Of a stretch of 5,845 nucleotides of DNA, positions 1 to 5,744 are shown in pieces. Source of the DNA: Verrucomicrobiota bacterium (lineage in GTDB: Bacteria; Verrucomicrobiota; Verrucomicrobiia; Opitutales; Opitutaceae); NCBI GenBank assembly GCA_030916665.1, contig JAUPWC010000609.1, forward strand, positions 1 through 5,845, given 5' to 3'. The first letter of the stretch is position 1; every line of letters begins with the position of its first letter. The position numbers were made by a program, and so were the translations under genes. The notes beneath the pieces are model-generated. The model did not search any database and was not told the origin of the DNA. It saw only the letters and a program-made list of their open reading frames with translations.

Positions 1-1318
1 CGACGTCGCGGGCTACACTCCGGATATCGAGTGCTACCACCGGCATGGCGGATACGCGGATTTGAAGAAGGCGCTCGCGATGAAGCCCGAGGACATCACC
101 GAGGAGGTGAAGAAGTCCGGCCTGCGCGGCCGCGGCGGTGCGGGTTTCCCCTGCGGCGTCAAGTGGACCCTGGTGGACCGCAAGAGCGGCAAGCCGATCT
201 ACCTCATCGTCAACGCCGACGAGTCCGAGCCCGGCACCTTCAAGGACCGCTACATCATCCACCAGGACCCGCACCAGCTGATCGAGGGCACGATGATTTC
301 CTGTTTCGCGAACAACGTGAAGCAGGCCTACATCTACATTCGCGGCGAGATGCCCCACGGCGCCCGCATCCTCGAGCAGGCCATCCAGGAGGCGCGCGAC
401 GCCAATCTCGTGGGCAAAAACATCCTCGGGACGAACTACAGCTGCGACATCTTTGTGCATCGCGGCGCCGGCGCCTACATCTGCGGCGAGGAGACCGGCC
501 TCATCGAGTCGCTCGAGGGCAAGCGCGCCAACCCGCGCATCAAGCCCCCGTATTTCCCCGCGGTGCTCGGCCTCTACCAGTGCCCGACGATCGTCAATAA
601 CGTCGAGACGCTCTGCCACGTGAAGCACATCGCCGACATGGGCGGCGAGGCCTACGCCAAGATCGGCACGCCGAACAACACCGGCACGCGCATCTTCTGC
701 GTCTCGGGCCACGTGCAGCGCCCCGGCTACTACGAGTTCGAGGCCGGCAAAATCACGATGGGCCAGCTGCTCAACGAGGTCTGCGGCGGTCCGCTGCCCG
801 GTCGCACGTTCAAGGCCGTCATCCCCGGCGGCTCGTCGGCGAAGATCCTCCGCTTCGGCGAGCGCTTCAAAGGCAAGCGCAAGGTTGGCGCGGACATGGT
901 GGACTACGACTGGGGTGTCGAGGATGTCCCGATGGATTTCGATTCGCTGGGCATGATCGGCACGATGGGCGGCTCCGGCGGTGTCATCGTGATGGACGAC
1001 TCCGTCAACATGGTCGAGGCGCTCGCCAACATCAACGCGTTCTACCAGCATGAGAGCTGCGGCCAGTGCACGCCCTGCCGCGAGGGCTCGCTGTGGATGA
1101 AGAAGATCACCACGCGCATGGTCCACGGCGAGGCCCGCACCGAGGACGCCACGCTGCTCAAAGCCATCGCTGACCAGATTCCCGGCCGCACGATCTGCGC
1201 CTTCGGCGAAGCCTGCTCGTGGCCGACCCAGAGCTTCCTCGCCAAGTTCGGCGACGAGTTCAAGGGCTACGCCGACGCCAAGAAGACCAAGGCCCCCGCC
1301 GAAACGCCGCTGATTTAG
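1..1318 (+). CDS. nuoF: NADH-quinone oxidoreductase subunit F, 5'-truncated by the window edge
   Basis: Complex I flavoprotein subunit: it binds NADH and FMN at the tip of the peripheral arm and passes electrons to 4Fe-4S cluster N3. The frame is open from base 2 (438 visible residues, stop TAG at 1316-1318), so the TTG at 62 is internal: upstream codons read like the usual NuoF N-terminus (HRHGGYADLKKAL). The real start lies outside, probably only 10-20 residues away, since full-length homologues are about 430-450 residues. In visible numbering, the FMN/NADH glycine loop GRGGAGFP is at 43-50, NADESEPGTFKDR at 71-83 and GAGAYICGEET at 155-165. Cluster N3 ligands are C353, C356 and C359 (SCGQCTPCREG), with C399 in TICAFGEA. 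One oddity is Cys at residue 51, where many homologues have Thr (GFPTG). nuoG follows after a 102-base spacer. Identity is near certain from motifs and operon order. Confidence 0.97.
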   Translation, partial: DVAGYTPDIECYHRHGGYADLKKALAMKPEDITEEVKKSGLRGRGGAGFPCGVKWTLVDRKSGKPIYLIVNADESEPGTFKDRYIIHQDPHQLIEGTMISCFANNVKQAYIYIRGEMPHGARILEQAIQEARDANLVGKNILGTNYSCDIFVHRGAGAYICGEETGLIESLEGKRANPRIKPPYFPAVLGLYQCPTIVNNVETLCHVKHIADMGGEAYAKIGTPNNTGTRIFCVSGHVQRPGYYEFEAGKITMGQLLNEVCGGPLPGRTFKAVIPGGSSAKILRFGERFKGKRKVGADMVDYDWGVEDVPMDFDSLGMIGTMGGSGGVIVMDDSVNMVEALANINAFYQHESCGQCTPCREGSLWMKKITTRMVHGEARTEDATLLKAIADQIPGRTICAFGEACSWPTQSFLAKFGDEFKGYADAKKTKAPAETPLI

Positions 1319-1321
1319 TCA

Positions 1322-1402
1322 CCACTAATCCACACTAACTTCTCACTAATCATCCGAACCCAAGAGCCTTTTCATTAGTGTCACCTTAGTGACCATTAGT
1401 GG
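1322..1402. repeat. Imperfect inverted repeat of three phased TTAGTG words per arm
   Basis: The nuoF-nuoG spacer is AT-richer than the flanking genes. CACTAA occurs at 1323, 1333 and 1344, and its complement TTAGTG at 1375, 1386 and 1396. Word spacings are 10 and 11 on the left and 11 and 10 on the right, so the array is mirror-symmetric. Aligning 1322-1350 with the reverse complement of 1374-1402 gives 22 of 29 matches, including CCACTAAT against ATTAGTGG at the outer ends; the loop is 23 bases (1351-1373). Transcribed, it could fold into a long interrupted stem between the two messages. There is no U-tract after it, so it does not look like an intrinsic terminator. It resembles interspersed repeats I recall from verrucomicrobial genomes (memory, not checked). 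Confidence 0.8.
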
Positions 1403-1420
1403 TTTCCTCCGAATTCAGAA

Positions 1421-3130
1421 ATGTCCTCCGCTCCTGCCAAACCCGCCGACCTCGTGACCGTCAACATTGACGGCAAGGAAATCGCCGTGCCGAAGGGCAC
1501 GAATGTGATCGAGGCGGCCAAGCTCGTCGGCGTCGAGATCCCGCACTACTGCTACCACCCGAAGCTCTCGATCGTGGGCAACTGCCGGATGTGCCTCATC
1601 GAAATGGGCATGCCGGCCGTCGATCCCGCCACGAAGGCTCCGGTCATGGACGCCGCCACCGGCAAGCAGAAGATCAACTGGATTCCGCGCCCGCAGATCG
1701 GCTGCGGCACCAACGCCTCGCCCGGTCTCCACGTCAAGACCAGCTCGCCCATGGCCCGCGAGGCCCGCGAGGGCGTCACCGAGTTCCTCCTGATCAACCA
1801 CCCGCTGGACTGCCCGATCTGCGACCAGGCCGGCGAGTGCAAGCTGCAGGAACACTCCACCGCCTACGGCCGCGGCTACTCCCGCTTCATCGAGCAGAAG
1901 AACGTGAAACCGAAGCGCACCCAGCTCGGGCCGCGCGTCACGCTCGACGACGAGCGCTGCATCCTCTGCTCCCGCTGCATCCGCTTCTCGAAGGAGATCG
2001 CGAAGGACGATGTCCTCGGCTTCATCGACCGCGGCAGCTACAGCACGCTCACCTGCTACCCGGGCAAGCAGCTCGAGAACAATTACTCGCTCAACACGGT
2101 GGACATCTGCCCAGTCGGCGCGCTCACCTCGACGGACTTCCGCTTCAAGATGCGCGTGTGGTTTCTCAAGCAGACGCCGAGCATCGACACCGAGTCCTCC
2201 GTTGGCGTGAACACCGAGGTCTGGAGCCGCGAAGGCGTGCTCTACCGCATCACCCCGCGCCGTAACGACGCCGTGAACGACACCTGGCTCGCCGATTCCG
2301 GCCGCATGCTCTACAAGCAGGTGAAGGCCGACGACCGCCTGCTCGCGCCCGCCATCGGCGGCAACAGCACCGGCGGCGACATGGCCCTCAAGGCCGCCGC
2401 CGATTTGCTCAAGGCCGGTTCCGTCGCCGTCGTGAGCTCCGGCCGCAGCAGCCTTGAGGAACAGTTCCTCACCAAGAAGCTCGCCGATGCCCTCAAGACG
2501 CAGGCTTCGCTCGTCAGCCGGGTAGGGCAGGGCGACCGCCTCCTGATTTCCTCCGACCGCAACCCGAACGTCCGCGGCGCGCTCGTCACCGGCCTGATCT
2601 CCGCGCTTCCGTCGCAGAAACTCGCGGGCCTCGCGGCCGACATCGACGCCGGCAAGGTGAAGACCGTGATCTCGGTCGGCGAGGACCTCACGGCCGCCGG
2701 CCTGACCGCCGCGCAGCTCGCCAAGGTTTCCGTCATCTATCTAGGCACGCACAATAACGCCACGAGCGCCGCGGCCAAGGTCGTCATCCCGACGCTCACC
2801 GTCTTCGAGAAGTCCGGCAGCTTCGTGAACCAGCAGTTCCGCCTGCAGAAGTTCGCCAAGGCCGTGCCGGGCCCCGCCGGCGTGAACGACGACCTTGTCA
2901 CGCTCGCGGAGTTGGTCGCCGCCGCTGGTGGTGGCATCCTGCCCTTTGCGCTCGGCCAGCTCTGGACCCAGATCGCCGCCGAGACCAAGGTCCTCGCCGG
3001 CCTCAGCCACGCTGCGCTGCCCGCCACCGGCCACCTCCTCGACGCCTCCGCGTGGGCCGGCTTGCCCTTCTGCGAGGGTGAGACGCTCCACTTCAAACCC
3101 GCCGCCGTGCCCGCGGCCGTCAACGCATGA
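1421..3130 (+). CDS. nuoG: NADH-quinone oxidoreductase subunit G, short form without cluster N7
   Basis: Largest peripheral-arm subunit; it carries electrons from NuoF toward NuoI. 569 residues from the ATG at 1421; no clear Shine-Dalgarno precedes it. The N-terminal 2Fe-2S domain holds N1b (C44, C55, C58, C95), with a long C58-C95 interval like that in the Thermus homologue. Next come the His-Cys motif for N5 (H127, C131, C134, C140; HPLDCPICDQAGEC) and N4 (C180, C183, C186, C230; RCILCSRCIRF then DICPVGAL). From about 245 the protein follows the molybdopterin-oxidoreductase fold, but only one Cys remains after C230, near the C-terminus (GLPFCEGE), so N7 cannot form. At 569 residues it is shorter than the Paracoccus (about 670) and E. 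coli (about 910) proteins, the loss lying in the C-terminal molybdopterin-like domain. No molybdenum cofactor is expected, as in the family generally. Its stop overlaps the nuoH start. Confidence 0.96.
   Translation: MSSAPAKPADLVTVNIDGKEIAVPKGTNVIEAAKLVGVEIPHYCYHPKLSIVGNCRMCLIEMGMPAVDPATKAPVMDAATGKQKINWIPRPQIGCGTNASPGLHVKTSSPMAREAREGVTEFLLINHPLDCPICDQAGECKLQEHSTAYGRGYSRFIEQKNVKPKRTQLGPRVTLDDERCILCSRCIRFSKEIAKDDVLGFIDRGSYSTLTCYPGKQLENNYSLNTVDICPVGALTSTDFRFKMRVWFLKQTPSIDTESSVGVNTEVWSREGVLYRITPRRNDAVNDTWLADSGRMLYKQVKADDRLLAPAIGGNSTGGDMALKAAADLLKAGSVAVVSSGRSSLEEQFLTKKLADALKTQASLVSRVGQGDRLLISSDRNPNVRGALVTGLISALPSQKLAGLAADIDAGKVKTVISVGEDLTAAGLTAAQLAKVSVIYLGTHNNATSAAAKVVIPTLTVFEKSGSFVNQQFRLQKFAKAVPGPAGVNDDLVTLAELVAAAGGGILPFALGQLWTQIAAETKVLAGLSHAALPATGHLLDASAWAGLPFCEGETLHFKPAAVPAAVNA
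3127..3130 (+). promoter_or_regulatory. ATGA stop/start overlap coupling nuoG and nuoH
   Basis: The nuoH ATG (3127-3129) shares bases with the nuoG TGA (3128-3130). No Shine-Dalgarno-like purine run lies just upstream, so nuoH translation is probably started by ribosomes finishing nuoG, which would also help match the amounts of the two subunits. The overlap is seen directly; the coupling is inferred. Confidence 0.75.
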
Positions 3131-4386
3131 CCGCGATCGTCGAACTCTGGAACAGCCTCCATCCGATGCTGCAGGCCGTCATCAAGGGCCTCGCGGTGAT
3201 CGGCGTGATCTTCCCGCTGGGCGGCGCCAGCTCGCTGGTCGAGCGCAAGGTGTCCGCCTGGATGCAGGGCCGCCCCGGCCCCAACCGCGCGCTGCCGTTC
3301 TGGGTCGCGTGGGTGCCGGGCATCAGCCTCCTGCAGCGCCTTGGCGTGTTCCATCTCCTGGCCGACGGCGGCAAGATGTTCTTCAAGGAGGACTCGCTGC
3401 CGGGGCACGTGAACAAATTCTACTTTCTGCTCGCGCCGGTCGTGGCGATGATCCCCGCGCTCACCACGGTCACCGCCGTACCCCTCGGCGCCTATGTGGA
3501 CGAGGCCGGCCGCGTCGTGCCGCTGATCCTCGCCAACGTGGACATCGGCCTGCTCGCCGTCTTCGCCGTCTCCTCGCTCGGCGTTTATGCGCTAATCCTT
3601 GCCGGCTGGGCCTCCAACTCGAAGTATCCCTTCCTCGGCGGCGTGCGCGCCTCCGCCCAGCTCATCTCCTACGAGCTTTCCATGACTCTCTCCGTGATCC
3701 CGGTCTTCCTGTGGATCAACGTCCCGGGCGGCGAGGGCACGCTCAGCCTCGCGAAGGCCGTGGAGTTCCAGAGCCAGCCCGGTTTCCTCGGCGGCATGTG
3801 GTTCATCTTTATCATGCCGATCGCGGCGATCGTCTTCCTCGTCTCGCTCTTCGCCGAGACTAACCGCCTGCCCTTCGACATGGCCGAGGGCGAGGCCGAT
3901 CTCGTCGGCGGCTTCCACACGGAATACGGCGCGATGAAGTGGGGCCTCTTCTTCGTGGCCGAGTATGCGCACATGATGATCGGCTCGGCCGTATTCATCC
4001 TCCTGTTCTTCGGCGGCTGGAACCCGCTGCCGTGGATTCCGCTTTCGCTGGTGGTCGGGTGGCTCGGCGCCGTGTCGCCCGTGCTGACGCACCCGATCAT
4101 CGTCGGCCTGCTCTCGCTCGGCATCTTCGTCGGCAAGGTGCTGTTCATGATTTTCGTGTTCATGTGGGTGCGCTGGACCGTCCCGCGCTTCCGCTACGAT
4201 CAGGTGATGAAGATGGGCTGGCAGAAGCTCCTGCCGCTCGCCATCGGCAACCTGCTCTTCTACGCCGCCGCCATCGCCATCCGCGATCTGCAGCTGGGCG
4301 TGGCCTACTGGGCCGCGCTCGCCGTCGTGACGGTCGCCGCCACCTGGGCGATCTTCGCCAACCCCCTCCAGAAACCCGCCCTCTGA
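3127..4386 (+). CDS. nuoH: NADH-quinone oxidoreductase subunit H, long form
   Basis: Membrane subunit that meets the peripheral arm, forms much of the quinone chamber and leads into the proton channels. 419 residues. Family signatures are clear: ERKVSAWMQGRPGPNR at 39-54 after the first membrane helix, SKYPFLGGVRASAQLISYEL at 165-184, and FAETNRLPFDMAEGEADL at 242-259, the acidic loop facing the quinone site. PRFRYDQ follows near 353. Hydrophobic stretches judged by eye: about 15-38, 98-120, 137-160, 178-198, 224-243, 272-297, 304-320, 324-350, 369-386 and 393-412. E. coli NuoH has about 325 residues and eight helices; the extra length here includes a stretch at 304-320 and a hydrophobic segment after the usual last helix. 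It starts inside the nuoG stop codon and is followed by a 199-base spacer before nuoI. Confidence 0.97.
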   Translation: MTAIVELWNSLHPMLQAVIKGLAVIGVIFPLGGASSLVERKVSAWMQGRPGPNRALPFWVAWVPGISLLQRLGVFHLLADGGKMFFKEDSLPGHVNKFYFLLAPVVAMIPALTTVTAVPLGAYVDEAGRVVPLILANVDIGLLAVFAVSSLGVYALILAGWASNSKYPFLGGVRASAQLISYELSMTLSVIPVFLWINVPGGEGTLSLAKAVEFQSQPGFLGGMWFIFIMPIAAIVFLVSLFAETNRLPFDMAEGEADLVGGFHTEYGAMKWGLFFVAEYAHMMIGSAVFILLFFGGWNPLPWIPLSLVVGWLGAVSPVLTHPIIVGLLSLGIFVGKVLFMIFVFMWVRWTVPRFRYDQVMKMGWQKLLPLAIGNLLFYAAAIAIRDLQLGVAYWAALAVVTVAATWAIFANPLQKPAL

Positions 4387-4432
4387 GCGCTCCCGCATCG
4401 ATGATTCTCGATTCACAACTCATCACCACAAC

Positions 4433-4518
4433 CTGTCATCCTGAGCGCAGCGAAGGATCCAGCAGGATGTGCGTTGGCTGGAATCATACTGGATTCTTCG
4501 CTTCGCTCAGAATGACAT
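4433..4518. repeat. Inverted pair of REP-like palindromes between nuoH and nuoI
   Basis: Two 30-base arms, 4433-4462 and 4489-4518, are inverted copies of each other (26 of 30 positions match after reverse complementing), separated by 26 bases. Each arm is itself a small palindrome: ATCCT (4438-4442) with AGGAT (4454-4458) on the left, ATTCT (4493-4497) with AGAAT (4509-4513) on the right, around a GC-rich centre. The arm core, GTCATCCTGAGCG then AGCGAAGGATC, matches a short interspersed repeat that I recall from many unrelated bacterial genomes and metagenome contigs. The paired-palindrome layout is that of REP/BIME elements, some of which are moved by RAYT transposases; none is encoded here. 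No U-tract follows the right arm, so it is not a typical terminator. Confidence 0.85.
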
Positions 4519-4539
4519 GCATGGGCGGATTGGTCCTTT

Positions 4540-4568
4540 ATCCGTGTTCATGCCTGCAATCCGTGGTT
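4540..4568 (+). repeat. Short ATCCGTG direct repeat ending in GTGGTT
   Basis: ATCCGTG occurs at 4540-4546 and again at 4559-4565, 19 bases apart, and the second copy runs on into GTGGTT (4563-4568), 17 bases before the nuoI ATG. The plan resembles the right arm in the nuoF-nuoG spacer, which also ends in GTGGTT just upstream of a start. I recall similar 'ATCCGTG...ATCCGTGGTT' strings as dispersed repeats in Verrucomicrobia and Planctomycetes, but could not check this. It may be a separate insertion from the palindrome pair beside it. Confidence 0.6.
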
Positions 4569-4585
4569 AAAAACTGACCCGAGCC

Positions 4586-5128
4586 ATGGCCTACGTCGTC
4601 GAACGCAAATCCCTCTCGCTCTCGGAGCGTCTCTACCTGCCGCAGATTGTGGCCGGCATGAAGGTCACGCTGAAGCACCTCTTCAAGCCGAACGTCACGT
4701 TGGAATATCCCGACGTCCGCCCCGCCATCCCGCCGGGTTACCGCGGCGTGCCCACGCTGGTGAAGGACCCCAACGGCCGCGAGAAGTGCGTTTCCTGCCA
4801 GCTCTGCGAGTTCGTCTGCCCGCCCAAGGCCATCCGCATCACCCCCGGCGAGGTGCCCGCCAACCAGCCCGACCGCGCCCACGTCGAGAAGGGCCCGCAG
4901 GCCTTCGACATCGACATGCTGCGCTGCATCTACTGCGGCCTGTGCCAGGAGGTCTGCCCCGAGGAGGCCATCTTCCTCCAGAACACCTTTTCGATGACCG
5001 GCTACACCCGCGCCGAGATGGTCAACGACAAGGCGAAGCTCTACGAGCTCGGCGGCACGCTGCCCGACCAGCACTTCAAGTGGGACAAGAAGAAGGCCGC
5101 CGAGGAGCGCGGCAACCCGCACCATTGA
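4586..5128 (+). CDS. nuoI: NADH-quinone oxidoreductase subunit I (two 4Fe-4S clusters)
   Basis: Ferredoxin-like subunit that carries electrons from NuoG through clusters N6a and N6b to N2 in NuoB, next to the quinone site. 180 residues, a normal length for the family. Two CxxCxxCxxxCP motifs are intact: C68, C71, C74, C78 (KCVSCQLCEFVCP) and C114, C117, C120, C124 (RCIYCGLCQEVCP); by family rule each cluster takes three Cys from one motif and the fourth from the other. The N-terminal part (about 10-35) is the amphipathic stretch that lies along the membrane, and the C-terminus is charged. The ATG at 4586 is chosen because the N-terminus then matches the family; only a GAG at 4581-4583 could serve as a weak ribosome site. 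Downstream, nuoJ begins 3 bases after the stop. Confidence 0.97.
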   Translation: MAYVVERKSLSLSERLYLPQIVAGMKVTLKHLFKPNVTLEYPDVRPAIPPGYRGVPTLVKDPNGREKCVSCQLCEFVCPPKAIRITPGEVPANQPDRAHVEKGPQAFDIDMLRCIYCGLCQEVCPEEAIFLQNTFSMTGYTRAEMVNDKAKLYELGGTLPDQHFKWDKKKAAEERGNPHH

Positions 5129-5131
5129 GCC

Positions 5132-5665
5132 ATGGCTGACTTCGTTTTCTACACCTTCGCCCTCCTGACTCTCGGCAGCGCCCTGGCCGTGGTCCTGAAC
5201 AAGGACGCCGTCAACGCCGCCCTCTGCCTGCTGCTCTCGCTCGTGGGCCTGGCCGGCCTGTTCGTGCTGCTCGACGCCGCGCTCCTGGCCTTCGTGCTGC
5301 TGCTCGTCTATGCGGGCGCCGTCGTCGCGCTGTTTCTCTTCATCATCATGCTGCTCGACACCACGCCGGGCGCGCAAAAGCCCTTCGGCAAGCTCTCCGC
5401 CGCGGCGGCGGTGCTCGGTGGCGCGTTGCTGGTGGTCGGCGCGCACACGGTCGGCATCAACACTCCAGCCACCGGTTCCGCCGCGCACGTCGCGCCTTCC
5501 TTGAAGAACTACGCCGAGCTGCTCTTCACCACCTACCTCCTGCCGGTGCAGATCGTGGGCTTCATGCTGCTGATCGCCATGCTGGGCGTCATCGTGCTGA
5601 GCAAACGCTTCTCCGAAGCACCTGAGACGGGAGTCGGGAGACTGGAGGCCGGGAAGGCCCCATAA
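5132..5665 (+). CDS. nuoJ: NADH-quinone oxidoreductase subunit J
   Basis: Membrane-arm subunit; its third helix, which can switch shape, links the quinone chamber to the antiporter-like subunits. 177 residues, close to the E. coli length (184). Five hydrophobic helices are visible at about 4-22, 28-47, 50-75, 89-106 and 130-155. The third holds [18 protein letters not shown] (59-76), the family hallmark with conserved Tyr60 and Gly62. The start is 3 bases after the nuoI stop, in the same GAGCCATGGC context as the nuoI start, so the two are probably translated together. The last 13 residues (E165-P177) are encoded by a 7-bp-period repeat (5624 onward) and are Gly-rich and charged, unlike the rest; they look like an added tail rather than conserved sequence. 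Confidence 0.95.
   Translation: MADFVFYTFALLTLGSALAVVLNKDAVNAALCLLLSLVGLAGLFVLLDAALLAFVLLLVYAGAVVALFLFIIMLLDTTPGAQKPFGKLSAAAAVLGGALLVVGAHTVGINTPATGSAAHVAPSLKNYAELLFTTYLLPVQIVGFMLLIAMLGVIVLSKRFSEAPETGVGRLEAGKAP
5624..5651 (+). repeat. Four tandem GAG-type heptamers inside the nuoJ 3' end
   Basis: GAGACGG, GAGTCGG, GAGACTG and GAGGCCG follow one another without a gap, a 7-base period over 28 bases. Because 7 is not a multiple of 3, the encoded peptide is not itself repetitive. GGAGGCCGG (5644-5652) is the exact reverse complement of 5721-5729 beyond the gene, and GGAAGGCC (5652-5659) that of 5730-5737, so this block forms the left side of an inverted structure across the nuoJ stop codon. Confidence 0.65.
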
Positions 5666-5703
5666 CAATGCCCGCCATGCAATCTCGCTTAACACTTTCT
5701 GCT

Positions 5704-5738
5704 CTTCCGGTCTCCGCACTCCGGCCTCCGGCCTTCCT
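5704..5738 (+). repeat. Heptamer array of CTCCGG type just before nuoK
   Basis: CTTCCGG, TCTCCGC, ACTCCGG, CCTCCGG and CCTTCCT run in a 7-base period and end 6 bases before the nuoK ATG. The strand is pyrimidine-rich and mirrors the purine-rich heptamers at the nuoJ end. A stem between the two blocks would enclose the nuoJ stop and most of the 79-base spacer. The position leaves no room for a normal Shine-Dalgarno sequence. Confidence 0.6.
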
Positions 5739-5744
5739 CCTGCC

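Noticed and set aside
62..64. TTG as the nuoF start codon
   Set aside because: The frame is open upstream to the window edge, and the 20 preceding codons match the NuoF N-terminus, so the true start is outside.
1319..1420. Internal promoter in the AT-richer nuoF-nuoG spacer
   Set aside because: I see no convincing -35/-10 pair; the AT content is explained by the TTAGTG/CACTAA words.
2895..3863. 322-codon plus-strand ORF across the nuoG-nuoH junction, and long minus-strand ORFs at 2737-3408 and 3592-4416
   Set aside because: All overlap nuoG or nuoH in other frames, are rich in Arg/Pro/Ser or Asp/Glu/His, and show no recognisable domain.
4433..4518. Inverted repeat as a rho-independent terminator after nuoH
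   Set aside because: There is no T-run after the right arm, the 26-base gap is large, and nuoI and the following genes of the same complex lie just downstream. Partial attenuation cannot be excluded.
4401..4577. Small ORF in the nuoH-nuoI spacer (58 codons, ATG at 4401), also the tail of a longer out-of-frame ORF from 3939
   Set aside because: It is a translation of the palindrome pair: it contains CHPERSEGS and FASLRMT, a peptide pattern I recognise as a recurring false prediction from this repeat. Upstream of 4387 the longer version is a shadow of nuoH.
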